DNA of 64,000 nucleotides, taken from NCBI GenBank assembly GCA_022578605.1, contig MU394139.1:81710-145709 (forward strand), read 5' to 3'. The notes below the pieces were generated by a model. That model was not told the origin of the DNA. It saw nothing but the letters and a program-made list of their open reading frames with translations, and made no database searches. The translations under genes were made by a program, and so were the position numbers. Source of the DNA: Camillea tinctor (lineage: Eukaryota > Ascomycota > Sordariomycetes > Xylariales > Xylariaceae). Shown piece by piece: positions 1 through 13,178 of the stretch. Position 1 is the stretch's first letter, and every line of letters begins with the position of its first letter.

Positions 1-2790
1 GCCATTTGCCAATAATAGGAAGCAATCCAGTTGATATAACATGACTTTGCCAAGCTTTGTATTCGGAATCTCCATCCATGAAAATGTCGTCTTGTTTTCT
101 ATTAGCCTCGAGGAACCCGGTGTGTGAGATCTCAGATCTCTTCACATATACTAAGCTCTACGAGCATAAGCAGAATAGAGAGGAATCTATTCCCAGTCCT
201 ATGGCAAAGCTATCTAAAGGGTGCTCTGGAGAGATCTAAAGATAGTCATGTGCATGGACCACCTGTGGTGATAGTTGCGATGATGTAATACGATGATTGC
301 AGTAGACGCGGAAGAAGCTCAAGCCTCACGTTGAGACAGATGTAAGGTTGACAAGCGCAGGTGACATAGCGAGAACCGTTGTCTAAGCAGAGTGTAAGCA
401 AGTTACTGGCAGAACTTCAGATTGGAGCAGCTCGGAAGACGCATACTGTTTCGTTGGACATAGAAAGTAGAAGCATCGCAGGCCGTGTGAAGAAAGCAAA
501 TGGAACAGATCCACTCGCGGGCACCAGGATATGCGCTTCGAGGCAGGTGACTAGCGTGACGAGGACTGTCAAACTAGATACCGATTACCAGTAAAGTCCT
601 GGGTTCGACCTTCCGTGATGGCATGACTGACTGGGTTATATGTTACTGGCCGCCTGTTGATGCTGCCTCAGACACACTTAGGTATCGTATTTGTCGACCC
701 TGTATGTAGCGGTCATACATTTTTGGTCAGTTTACTTGACACCAAGATAATAGGCAAAAATATAATATAGGAAAAAAAGTAGATCAGATGGCGTGCCCCC
801 CTACGCTCTCAGAAATGGGGAAAAGACGCTTCTTATATATGAAGCTTCGCCCCATCGTTTCTGAGAGCGCGCGCATTAATCACTATAGATCTTTATATTA
901 TATGGGTGGCAGCTCCATACCTCACCCAGTCTATTTGGCGGTATAACTGGGTTCTTCTGTTATACAATAGAATATCCATATCGTAACACTTGCCTTGATA
1001 TTCCGGTAGCAGAAGAATTAAGTAAGAGCGTTAATTTCTCAAATAGATATTACGTTACTATTTCACAAGTATAACTTTGTTTACCTTCCTGGTTTCCTAT
1101 GCTGCATGCGCAGTTTCCCTGCTTCAATAGAATACATTTCCTCGAGAAGATTTCTGGGAGAACGGTAATGGAAGTAGCAGGAATGAAAAGGAGAAGTTGG
1201 AAGCATTAATAGAGCTACTGATAACATCAATGATGAAGCTACCTATGTTATATCCGTCAGCAACTGTCAGCAACTTTCGCAAGAGCTCTCATAAGAGAAT
1301 ATATGATGACCTATACGTGCTTACCTTGCGCATAGATCTTGAAGGTTATCTAGGCTAGACCCGACTTAAGCCCAGTAGGATCTAGATTATCACTTAAGAT
1401 GCAACTAAAACTCAATATAGTAACATACTTAAAAAAGCGAAGGAGAGAGGAGACGAAAGTTTAGTCATTTGATCATAGCCCGGAAAATAGGAAGCTAATA
1501 AGGTTAAAAAGCATCAGTCTCGATTGTGAAAGCTTGGGTTCTGCACGTAGTGTCCGCATATACGTGAAAAGGTCTATGTTAGGTCGGTATAAAGGACGTG
1601 GAGGAAGGACACAGCAACTTGAATACCTCCAAAACCTCACTTACTTGAAATGCCTTCCATGCAGCCCACTCCTATGTGATACAGAAGTTAGATGATATAC
1701 TAGATTAGACAATTACTTATTTATCTCTAAGAGTTCATGTGAAAGTAACAACTCTATATCATACTAAGGAGAATACTAATTCCTCCATTGGTAATCACCG
1801 CATTTAGGGAAAGGTTTTAAGGGGATTTATAGATAGAGATTTCTCCTTCCTTCCTTTCCAAAACAGGTACTATGGCTTCAATAGGCGAAAAAGGACATAG
1901 AAGAAAGCGCGTTATTCGGGACTGACCGATCCCCTGATAACATCAATGACGAAATGCCACGAGCTAAGTCTTTTAGTGAGCTCTGTTGGCTTTATCTTTG
2001 CTCAACCTTGGGATGGCAGCTTCTAAAGTCGTATAAATCGAGGGCTCCGATTGTGTCAGGTCTTGAAATTGGGAAATGGGGTGCGACATCTATAGGATGA
2101 AGGCGGCAGACGCACAATAGGCCGCACATACCTTTCCTAGTGTTGTATTGAGGTTATGAGGTTGCTTTATTAGGTGAACATCTATCTCTGGATGATGGGA
2201 GGACCTGTCCCATATAAACATGTAGCTGCGGATACACCTTGTACCTGTACCTTGACAGATACCCCTTATCACCTATTTCAGAACCTAGAAGGAAAAGAGG
2301 TCTAATCACATTTGAAGGAAAGGTGTTTTAATGCACTAAACTGTAACTCTAACCCTCTCCGTACCAACTACGTTCGATCCCCAGTACACTCACTACCTTG
2401 ATAGGTATACCAAGCTAGAGACCTACCCGATGAGCCTTCTTAGAATATGGGAAGAGGATAGGAGCGACTTTCTATATTGAAAACATTGGGGAAACTCTAG
2501 GCACGTAGTATACTTGTTGAAACTTGAAGTTGGATCATAACTGAACTCTAAAAGAAACTATCCACTTAGCCAGGCCTTAACCGTGAATATAGTGAGGTCA
2601 TCTAGAACAGGATTCTAGTCTTGTAGTCACCTTCTAGACCAGCTGTTATATGTCTACTAGGTATATATATAGATGTAGATAAATTGAGGTCGTGAATCAA
2701 CAAAAAATCATAATTCTATAATTACTACGCTTCTTGTTAGATAAATCAAGCTGTTATGTTCCAGTTCGCGGGGGGGGGGGGGTTAACTAG
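1..2790. other. spacer with no supportable gene
   Basis: No reading frame here looks like a conserved protein on either strand. The longest open stretches are about 60-70 codons, some begin with TTG rather than ATG, and none has a recognisable motif. The sequence is moderately AT-rich with many TpA-rich stretches. It contains one strong hairpin (804-869) and, at its end, a G13 run (2770-2782) just before the first dispersed repeat. The absence of a gene is a judgement by eye; a short multi-exon gene could be missed. Confidence 0.6.
804..869. repeat. imperfect 29-nt inverted repeat (hairpin)
   Basis: The left arm (804-832) and right arm (841-869) are inverted copies separated by an 8-nt AT loop. 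Both arms begin at the outer end with CGCTCTCAGAAA and end near the loop with GCTTC; the middle differs by a few bases. The stem is followed by an alternating GCGCGC. No gene flanks it closely. It could be a solo remnant of a MITE or a transcribed hairpin. Confidence 0.6.
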
Positions 2791-2791
2791 A

Positions 2792-2849
2792 TAATACAGA
2801 ATCGAGCTACAATGACCACTTGATCATTATGATAACCTTTTAGCCTCAT
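2792..2849 (+). repeat. dispersed repeat family B, copy 1
   Basis: This stretch begins AATACAGAAT and runs through AATGACCACTT to a CTTTT-containing end. It aligns base for base with 3341-3402 and 29617-29672. Most differences between the copies are C/T or G/A changes, as expected for a repeat exposed to RIP. The parent element is not identified. Confidence 0.6.
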
Positions 2850-2918
2850 GGTATGATGGGCTGCTCAACACCTATCGTAACGCAAGCCTTTTGAGGTGGA
2901 GCTCTTAGCAAATACTCA

Positions 2919-2977
2919 ACTATCATGGACTATATATATGAGCTAACAGCCAACAAGCTATTAGCGTTCGCTTTTGC
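2919..2977 (+). repeat. dispersed repeat family A, copy 1
   Basis: About 57 nt closely matches 28836-28892. The 3' 20 bases, AGCTATTAGCGTTCGCTTTT, are identical in the two copies, and the rest differs by a few substitutions and a one-base gap. The core is a small inverted repeat, GCTAAYAGC facing GCTATTAGC. It lies between two copies of repeat family B, so A and B may be parts of one degraded element. Confidence 0.6.
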
Positions 2978-3161
2978 TTGATATCTACACTCTAGATGTC
3001 CATGAGCCAAGGCGCCACCATATGAAACTCTGACTTATGCCTATGAAGTTGTTGCCTCCAACACTAGTACCTTACCTGCGGAAGCTGTAGCGGAATGGGT
3101 ATATATACGCTCTTAGCTAACGTAGCAGGAGCGGTATCGCTTTTGCTCTCCACAGAAGCAA

Positions 3162-3284
3162 ATGTTACTCAGTGTTGTTACCCATTTTGAGACCAACGAA
3201 ATGGTCAGCCGAATCCTCGAGGCAGCGAAACCTAACGAAGAAGAGGGGGACGCAGAAGAGTATGACCGTTACCAATCATCTTGA
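3162..3284 (+). CDS. short coding-like fragment, unidentified
   Basis: An ATG-initiated 40-codon frame ends in a very acidic, hydrophilic tail (motifs NEEEGDAEEYD). It is preceded by a good 3' splice context: a pyrimidine stretch ending CCACAG at 3150-3154, with an AGCTAAC branch-like motif about 35 nt upstream. This would fit the last exon of a multi-exon gene or a transposon-derived frame. It lies between repeat copies A1 and B2, so a mobile-element origin is plausible. No family was recognised, and it may be chance. Confidence 0.2.
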   Translation: MLLSVVTHFETNEMVSRILEAAKPNEEEGDAEEYDRYQSS

Positions 3285-3340
3285 TCTACCCTCCCTCACT
3301 TCCTAGGGCGTCGGCCATGTAATTGGCTAGATCGTAACTA

Positions 3341-3402
3341 TACAATACGGAATTGGGCAACAATGATCACGCGGCCATTGTGTGAATCTTTTGGTCGCTT
3401 GG
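3341..3402 (+). repeat. dispersed repeat family B, copy 2
   Basis: This copy (core AATACGGAATTGGGCAACAA) aligns with 2792-2849 and 29617-29672. It is the most GC-rich of the three and may be closest to the ancestral sequence, since the other copies show T or A where this one keeps C or G. Confidence 0.6.
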
Positions 3403-3699
3403 CCTCCAAGCCGACGATGACCCCAACATCAGATAATCTGCTAGATATTGCATGTGCTGGACTCTGGCACATGAAAACAGGAAGGTATATATCCGCCAAG
3501 TTGGAGTCGTTATAGGGCTCGCTATGCTTGCTGAACCGTCCTCAGGTTCACACGAATTTGATCTCAGCTCAGTAGAGATGAGCATCGGAAGTGATGTGTC
3601 GAACTGTTCGCCACGAACTTCGCAAGCAGACGATAATCGCGCTTTAATAGCTCTTATGGAATAGACGATGTCGTCCACCACTGCAACATTGCTAGTCAT

Positions 3700-6600
3700 T
3701 TTTCACAGCCAGGATGGCGGGAGAGATACTACTGACTTGGAAAAACTACTGACTCTGGTATGTTGATATATATATATATATATTTGGTCTATTCATTTAC
3801 TTAACTATACTTTATTTCAAACAGCTTTCTCCTACATACCTTCGCATACGCCGTTTTTTCACCACCTCGAAGTACACATGCCGATACAGCTAGATTATCA
3901 CCCAGTCATAATGAGGGGAAAAGGGGTGGGAGGAGGGTTCTAGGCAGATTGTATCTACTAGGAAGAGTTGAGCTTGGTCTACAAAATAGAACTTATACGA
4001 ATCTGCATCTATGCACACAGACCACACTGCTTGACGGAGTTGTCCAGGTAGCTTGGTTCTTTGCGTGAAAATGAATACGTTTCCTCACCATCCCTAGGGC
4101 TCACATCGTGACACCTACATTCAGTCCTAGCCAATTCTCTCAGATGAGAATATGAGTATAGGCACCTGTAGGTCCTGTGGTTTGCATATTCCACCTGCCC
4201 TTTCCCTCTTTCATTTCCCCATCACTTCTCCCTCCTCCAATATATCGCTTCGCTGTGCTCTCAAACCCAACTGCCATAGTCTGTGTCTCGTCTGGCGTCA
4301 TACAAAATTTTAGTAGTTCGTCGAAAAACAAATTAAACGAATAATAACGAGGGAGAAACGTCTATGCGAAAACGCTCCCCTTTGCCGTACTATACTAGTT
4401 GGGTATCGACGAATGCATGATGCCAGGCTTCAATATCATCCAATTTGTCCCCGGCGCGCCAGTTGCACGATAGCTCGATTTCCTGTTTATGAGAAGAATA
4501 GAAACGAAATGACAAAAACAAAACAAACCTAAAAGGCTAAGGCAACACCGCCTCTTCCACCCTCCCTGGCCTGGCCTGGCCTCCTGGGAGGCTTGCCTGG
4601 GTAATATCGTGTTCGACGTATAGGCATCGATGGAGCATTTTATGGAGGCAGGCCTTGTCTCCCTCCTGCTAGGTAGTAGTAGCCTTGTCCTACGCTGCAA
4701 TTACTTATTAATGAGGTTCTTAGGCGCGGTCATACTCACTCTTGGCCCGCTTAGCTCGCTAGACATCACGAGATCAAGGCTAGGTGCTAGATAAGAGACT
4801 GGGGAGGGTAGAGTAGGTCAACTAGGTCAAGTCAAACCAGTGGGTTGGGTGCTTCGGTGGATGAAACTCGTTGGGCGCACCTAAGTGACCTATCTACCTC
4901 CTAGCAACCCGTGCTTCATTTTGGGGGGCGAGGGGGGGGGGGGGGGGGGCGCGAATGAAACAAGATCGATTGATAGCTGATAGGTGTTACGTGTGTGTGC
5001 TTTGCTTTTCTGTGCAATAGTAGGGTAATAAATAAGGTTTATTATATCTATGCGCGGGTGGGTTTCTACATATGAGGCGCCGACATCGTCGTGATAATTC
5101 CTGTTGTTGCTGCTGCCCAACGTCTTAACCCCGGTCCATGTCACTCATGTTCCTGGAATGATATCGATATTGCAGCTATTAAACTACCTTAGGTACTAGG
5201 TAGACATGTCTGTTTCCTTGCTTTGCTCCCCTGCTCGGAGCCGGGGCCCGAAGGGAGGGGGACCGCAATATAAACTATTATCTGTCCGCTCGGCAGAGGC
5301 AAAGAAAAAGAAATCAATTGACAAGGGCTTGGAGAAGAAACCCATGCTAGGTTTTTCCTTTCTCAAGATGAGTTGGATCTAAAAAGCAGTTTACGATCTG
5401 TTTCATTTCCCGACTAGGATTTACTGGCAAACTAACATTTTTGCTTCTTCTTTTTTGTATGCTTGCTGGCCGGACAACATCAAAGCTTCCCATCCCCTGT
5501 CGTATGTTGGTGTAGATGGACAGTGAAGACGACGATGTCGACGTTGGGCTTAACCACCCCCAGGCTTCGCATTCCTCTTTCAAGCTAATTTAAAGTAACC
5601 GGCACTACATATTCATAATTAATATGCCTGATATAATATACCGAATTGGCGAATTTATGATAAATTGATTGAGGCATTCTCAGAGATGGCGCTGCTACTC
5701 ACTTATGGACCCGACAAGCTACGCGGTGTTCAGTGGAAATTGAGTAGGTAATCAAAATGGCGAGGAATTCGTTTCTTATTCTATATTATTATTATTTCCT
5801 CGTAGGACAACGAAAAACTGTCCGATGGGAAATACCCATCCCTCCGATCCGAGATCTGGTGATTTTCAAATCACCGGGAAGAGCGCTGGGGCCCGGCGCT
5901 TGATTACACACATATATTGACACACGGGCATTTCTCATTCTGTGCATCGTGTAAGCTCCTTACTTACCTCTCACTTGCTTATGTTATTCATTTCTATGCA
6001 TGTCATACGAACCTTAGCCTACCCTGAAAAAAAGAAGCATTTGTCTAGTTGCGCTAGTTAGTCAGTCCCATGTGGCGTCGAGGTTCGGAATGATTGCACA
6101 ACATTGCCCGTGGGTCGCGAAGTTAGGGACTCCCGCAAAAAAAAAAAAATAAGCCTCCCCCAGGTCCCCCAAATACCGACTACGCGTGTCTTCAATGCGG
6201 AGAGGACTTGAGGGTTAGAGGGGGAAGGAAGGCAGAATAATGGAACGTGAAATATACTCCAGAGATTACCTTCTAACTCTTTTTTGTCATCTTTCTATCT
6301 GACAGCAATAATAATTTAGACTGACGAATGAAATTTTGGTGATTTCGAAAGTTCGATGTCGATAGGAATACAGCGTCACCTACCTACCGCAAGCCATGGT
6401 AAAGCGCGGCTACTCCTAATGTAAGCCAATACTCGATGACGCGTCGCCTCTACTCTGGGGAGCGGCACGTAGTGTAGAAAAAGGAGGCCAAATCACCTGA
6501 TAAGGGGTTTTCATCTGGGAAAAGCTGTTGTGGTCGAGGAGGGTATTTTGGTTAATACAGGTATATGCTTTCGACAGGAGAGCGCAGAGCGCCTGGTACG

Positions 6601-9600
6601 GGTGTTCAGATAAGCAAGGGGGGTGTCTTTTTTGTCTGGGATGAAGAGTTCGCTTGCGAGCGAAGGGAGTGTTGTATTTAGGGAGGGATATTTAAAGCAC
6701 TGAACCGGCAATCTTCAAGCAATGACGGCGGTTGCGGAACGGTTAGGGAAATTGAAAGTGGGTGTGATTTTCAATATGTATCTGGCCAATTATATTTTTA
6801 TCGAATTAGTTATGATATTGCCGGCACTGATTAAGGTGGTCCAAGTTGTGAATGGTTTTTGTTTCTTAACATTAAACTTAGTATGAAGTGTAGTCGTATT
6901 GTAAAAGCGTTACATACATGTGTCAACATTACCGCCCAAGTGGTTCTTATCCTAGTTTCGACTAACCTAGGGCTGTCAAGGAATTAGACTAAAGGAAACC
7001 GAAACGTGCCTCTAAGCCTATAACTTCCCCAAGAATAAGCTGGAAGGTCGTGATGGGTCTCTAGTGAGGCTATAAATAGTAGTTGATACTCTAGCTGTGC
7101 GCGCATATATACGGATCCGTAGCTCCTCAACATATCTTTTTGATCACAGACCACCTCAGCAAGATATGAATTTGCTGTTGTCATAATTATTGAACTAGAA
7201 TAGCGCTAGAATATGAGAAGATTGATTCTCGAATTCTCCACCAATCTATTGGATCGCGCAATAAGATATCCTAGACGTCTCATCTCTGCTGTGATATACC
7301 AATAACGAGTCCACGTGTGCTAGCAAGGATGCTATGCTGATCACGAAGAAATAGATATTATACTCAGAATAACGATGATCGACTGCGGCTCGGATGGGCA
7401 ATGCAGGTTGAAGGGGGCCCCTGCTCGGTGCCCATGTCTTGTCAGGTACGTGGATTTGGGTCTGCTAGGGACCCAAGTTGATTGATGAGCCAAGCTTTGC
7501 ATTTGCATATACATAGAAAAACCAACACACCATGCCCGTTATCTGCGGATGCCTTTATTTTGCGGCTGGGAGACTCGATAATCGCTGGACGTGCGTGTTT
7601 GGCGAGTTTCAAGAGCCAAGCAACACGATCGCTCCGCCGCATTATCTTTCATACGCACCGGTAGATAATTACGTAGGACTTGTGGAAAATATTTGTGCCT
7701 GAAAACCAGACTCAATAGCTTCAGGGACTGTTATCATGCTTCAAAAAAATGAGTCGGTGAAGGTCTGGGCGTTTCTTACACGTCTGTGGCCTATAGAGGC
7801 CTGCAGGATCCGTTTGAAGCTGAAGTTGACGATAGTAACGGCTAACCACCTTATCACATGCACCTGGAAATTGCAGGGCCCTCTGCGAAGTGCCCTGGAG
7901 GGTTTCAATGCCTAACAGATCCGCCAGGAGGATTGTTTGAGCGTAGCGTTGGAAAAAAATTTTATTCTGTTTTCGTTGCGAAAAAAATCTGACCAATATG
8001 CTAGATAAGAAAGGATACTACGGGACCAATGCTCACCTGGATCTGTGTTGTGTATGTGCCATCAGCATAAGCTGTCAGAGATGATGCATTGCTTGAAGAT
8101 TACACCGGGGAAACACCGTTGACTTGATCACAAAAAGTTGGATAGAAAAACAATATGAATGCATTGCTAGTTATGGGTCAAATTGTGTTGTGATTTGGGC
8201 GGAACTTACACAACATCGACCGGATCTGGAGGTATTGCGTGATCGCTGATGTTTACCAAGGAGAACAGCATAGATCGTGTCATGGTACGGAATGAAATGG
8301 ACGAGTCCGATGGACCTAGCGGATAGAGATCGTGAAGAAGGCGGAGGTTTTGCGTTCGATGTATGAGAGCACCGACTTCGGGGGAGCGGATTGAGGATAT
8401 CCGCTAGTGTGGGCGGGTTGAATTTCGTTGAGCAGATAACAAAAAAAAAAACCAATATTGCATGCCTTCTTTGTCCGAGTGTGCCTGAAGGTGTGCCCAG
8501 GTGTGTGTGGACTTGTCCCGCAATACTAAATACGTATACGTCTGAACGCATGTATGTGCCTGGTTATCTGACGCGTAACGAACTGCATGCTCGTATAGAG
8601 AATGAAACAAAAAAAAGGTATCAATACGATAGGATCGTGAACTAAGATGGCGCCGATGGCAACCACGAGATATAGACTTGAGTAGAAAGAAGTAAGACGA
8701 TAGAGGTCCGAGTGAGAGAGAAAAAAAAAGGAGACTCGTCTAGAAGTTCGGGATACCCGATATAGTATGAATCATGCCAGCTAGATCTTGTTGGCAGCTT
8801 GTTACTAGTGTAAAATGATTTATACTACGTGCAGATTGGGAGGGTTTAGGGGGGAGCTTACATATGGACCACTACTAATGCAAGGCTATAATGAGGGTCC
8901 CGAGCTGCACATCCTAGCCGGCTAGGAGCGCCGCGCCGATTGGGGCACAGACTAAGGCAGGCAGCTGGGTGGCGTTCCCGGGCGCCCGGAGACGGTAGGA
9001 GTTTGCCTATGGATTTGTCATACCCGAGACGCAACCGGCCGCGTTGTGTGACTATCACCAGTCGCACACTCATACTCACAGCTGATTACTGAGGTATGAT
9101 ACTGATACTGATACCAATGTTGATGACAATGCATCCTCAGACAGACGAGACAATGACATACACTAACTCTTATGGTGAGATTGAGCAAGTGTCCATCACC
9201 CTCAGAGAAATACCCACCGGACCACTCAACCGTTGCAGCCCAATAAATGTCAAGGATCAGATTGTGACCATAGCCTAAGGGCGCTTGACTGGTTGCTCAT
9301 CTGAGCGTCGAGGCCCTGAAACAGTGGAGCAAGGAAGAAAAAATATGTAAAAAATAAAAAATAAAAAAGGCTTATCTCGAGAAGGGCGTTAGGACATGTT
9401 GTTATATTTAGGGGATGGTATCCGGGATCTGAGCATGTTCCCTGTCGCGTCCCTGTCGAGGCCCTGTTTTCTAGAATGTTTTGTTTCCCGCCGGGATGGA
9501 CAGCTATTCAAAAGCCGCCTCGGAGACATGTTGGCTATGTGTCAATCCGCACGGAACTGGACGGATGCGGTGTGTATAATAAAGTATAATGTTATGTTAC

Positions 9601-12600
9601 TGTCAGAAATTTGCTATCACAATATAGACATGACCATTCTACACTATAGTAGTATATAGTACTGTCATAAGGATAGAAACAGGTCCGGGCGGATAGGCCG
9701 AGACGTGTGTAATTGATGTCAAATACACTAGAAATAGAATAGTCAGTAGATTGTAGTGTAGAGTTAAATATTTTAAATAGAATGAACAAGCAATTCTCCC
9801 CCAGGTGCACGGCATATGATGACGGTGCATCTATAAATCTGGCGCAAGGAGATGAGATGGAGGAGATCGTGATTGGTGCCATCCTTGGATGAAGAAGTTG
9901 AGGGCCGAAGCTACAGTAGCAGCACTTTTGAAAGAGAAGAAGAGGAGGAAGAGAATGGAAAAGAAAAAGGGTGGGGGGTTTTCCCTACTGTAGGTAAGAT
10001 GGTTTAACTTAGTTTAGCTTAGCTTACTTAGCGTAGCTTAGATAATCTGTCGGGAATGGATAGAGGGAACATTACCTACTTGTACCACCTACTTGTACCT
10101 AGTATTCGCATATCCTACCCCTCGGTATTCGGTGGGGCACTGGCAATTCGTCATTTATGAGTTTTTCTAAACCCTCGCCACGCCAGCTGTGCGCACCAAT
10201 CAGAACGTCAAACGACAGTCGTGGGCAAAATTATCTAACCAAGCCAACGAGAAGGTTTAGAGCTATCCATTTGTTTCCCCTTTCTCCTTCCCACCATTTT
10301 CTCTCACTTTCCGCTCCCTCCTCTCCGGATGGGATCTCTCTGTGTGTGTGTGTGCCTTGCCTTGGCAGTTTTGCTTTTTTTTTTTTAGTTCTTTCCTGTC
10401 TTTTTACTCTAGAATTGATCAATCCGGTTGATTCAACTGATACGGAATAAAGTATATATGCATTTACATATAATAAGGTGAAATAAACTACACCGCACAG
10501 ATCATATTACTGGCCATATGGAATCTCTGCACTACCTTTATGAAGTGCACACAGCATCTACACCGAAGATAAAAAGAAAAGAAAAGAGGAAAAAGACCTG
10601 CCACCGGAACAGGATTCAACATTCAACATGCAACCCACACACACCTATAACCATATACCTAGTTAGTGCCATTACCTATTCATTATACACTACATCGCAC
10701 ATCACATATCACACTGCACTTTCACTTTTTTGCCCCTTCATACCCACCCCGCCATGTAGTGTAGCTGCGGTTGCGGTTGCTGCTTGGTGTTACCGCTACT
10801 AACCTAATCTAGTTCAAGTAGTACAGCATTAGATAAAACCACTCTTACAGGCAGTCAGTGCTACCAGAAAGAAATCAATGCAGTTAAACGATGAGTTCAA
10901 TCATCCAATCCTGTGTCTTGTAGACATTACTTACTAATGTACTAACACCTAAAAGGGAAAAAAAAAGAAAAAAGAAAAAGAAAATTGCATGTGAAGGAAA
11001 GAAATAGGACTAGTAGTCTACTTCTTTTTTTCTTCCTTTTTTATTCTTTTTTTTTATTCCCCTGCTTTTTCCCGCCTTACACCGCAGCAGGGCACCGCAC
11101 AAACCGAAACTTCCCCCAAAACAGAATCAATCCCGCCCTGCGCCCGCCCTGAGGCTCTGCGCAACACCCAACGCCGTCGCGGATCATAGAAAAGAAAAAT
11201 AAGCCAATTCACCAGTCATCTCTCCCTCCTCCCATGTTTGATCCGCTCTTATCTACCCACTTCGTTTCTTAGACTATACCGACAGGCCCGGTTTACCCGG
11301 AAGAGTCCATCCCAGTTCAAAGTTGACAAGATCCACTGCCGGATCAGCAGTCTGTTCCAATTCTTCCCATCCATCCTGATTGTCGATCTTTACTCTTCTC
11401 CTCTCTTCCCTCTCATTCCTCTCTCTCTCCTCTCCTCTCTTTCTCTCTTCTCTTTACTCTCTTGGCCCTTGACCCCTCTCTTTACCAACCTTGTCTTTCT
11501 ATCCTATCTTGTCATGTCACGTCTCTGCCTCGTTGTACCTACTTGTACTGCTGATGAAGTTATGTGTGTCTTTGGCATGGTTCGTTGTCCATTTTTGTCT
11601 GTCTATCTGTCAATCGATCTGACTTCGTATCGTATCTGCAATCTGAAATCTGCTGTTTTTCTTGTCATAAGTCATAGGAGGCAATATCCTGCGTATACCA
11701 TTCATGCCATTGGAAAGGTCACAGCCACATTCACAGTCACAGTCACAAACTTACTTTCATGATCATGATCATAAAACCATAATCGTTAATCATAGCCATA
11801 ACCTTGATCAAGGTAGAGTCATCAACCTGCCTGGCTAACTACACCATCCACCCTAGCCTACAAGGTATCTGCTTGCTCTCATCCAGTCCCACTTTACTAA
11901 ACAGTAGTACTTCATCAAAGTATATCGTACCAACATACCAAAATACCAAAAATATACACTACACAGATCTAGACGTACGTAGGTAGAAAACTTAGATGGA
12001 GACTAACACGATGGGGATGGGGTCTGACTTACACCACAAACGAGAAATTCACTAGCTATCATGGCTATACTTACTCTAGGTCAGAATCCTCCGGTTATTG
12101 GAACTTTACTACTCTCTTCTTTTTTTCCTATCTTCTCTTACAGCCCACCATCACAATACACCGCTCTCCACTATTAACAGGGACGGGACGCGCAACTTCG
12201 ATTCGGCTTGGGCTCAACCCATGAGGCCTGGATCGTGTGGGTTTTTATGGTGGAGTCTTCAAGATAAGGGGGTGTTTTTTTTTTCTCTCCCCCTTCCCCC
12301 TTCAGTCTCCGTGTCCCTTGTCTGACCGTCTGACGGTCGCACCTCACGAGAACTCTCCTCTCCTGCTCCTCCTTCTCCCTCACACCATCGTCTTCTGCCA
12401 ATGGTTCTGATTAGGTCCTGTCAAGCTCATCCTTAGCACCCAAGTGCTGTCTCATTCGGCCCATTATTCTGTCCTGGGGTCTTGACCCACCTGGTTGCGA
12501 CTATTGTACACCCTGACCGAGTGAAAGCTTGGCCGGTACATACGCTACATGCACCCATATCACAAACATATGTGTATGTACATAACCTACCTACATGGAA

Positions 12601-13178
12601 TGCATACATATCTGCCGTCTATGTCCTGGTGGTTGGCTTTCTCCAGTTTATACATCTACGCCGCCCTTCTTCTTCATAGCTTTCCCTCTCTCGGTTTGAC
12701 AATAGCCACCACCCCGACGTAACGACGTTCATGATACCCTTTCTTCTTAGTCTCTTTCCCTCGTTTACTTACTTGGCTCCTTCTCCATTCTCCATCTATT
12801 CATCTATCCTGTCTATCTATCTGGGGTAACATTCCGTTCTCAGTGACAGTTTCCTGTTATTGATTATATTTTCTTTTTTTTTCGAGCTTCCTTTCTCATT
12901 GGGTTGTCGTCATCCTCATCTATTCGTCAATCTAATTCTATATTCATCCGTCTATCTGAACATCCTTCCTGTCGCCCCCCCCCTTCCCCCCCCCCCCCCC
13001 CCCTCCGCAACAAAATCTTTAGGGAAACAGAATCTCGGTAGCTCGCCCATTGTTGATGGTAAGACCTTTTATTTCCTTTGACTGGCCAGCTCTGCTCGCT
13101 TTCCTCTCTTCCCCCCTCTTTCAACATCTATCTTCCGCTTTCATATACTTAGACAAAGAGTAGCGAGTCTCGATCGAT
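3700..13178. other. long spacer (9.5 kb), no firm gene; CT-rich leader near its end
   Basis: No conserved protein could be recognised. Some stretches look mildly coding on the minus strand: 8171-8551 (about 126 codons with a GTAAGT donor near its end), 7721-7996 (about 91 codons) and 6511-6711. None has a motif or a convincing exon chain. Landmarks are a G18 run (4932-4949), direct repeats of ACCTACTTGTACC (about 10075-10100), repeated TTAGCTTAGC-like units (10010-10045) and dense pyrimidine tracts (about 11390-11470 and 12100-13140) including C9-TT-C18 at 12975-13003. The pyrimidine-rich last 1.8 kb most likely holds the promoter and transcribed leader of the downstream membrane-protein gene, possibly with a leader intron starting GTAAGA at 13060. 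Confidence 0.5.

Noticed and set aside
590..625. GGGTTCGA sequence resembling a tRNA T-arm
   Set aside because: No matching acceptor stem, D-arm or anticodon arm upstream. No tRNA or rRNA gene could be supported anywhere in the window.
3367..3699. 110-codon minus-strand frame and 70-codon plus-strand frame
   Set aside because: They overlap on opposite strands, partly cover repeat B copy 2, and neither has a recognisable motif.
11238..11762. 174-codon plus-strand frame upstream of the membrane-protein gene
   Set aside because: It is mostly a translation of CT-rich tracts (runs of Leu, Ser, Phe), has no motif, and lies in what looks like promoter or leader sequence.
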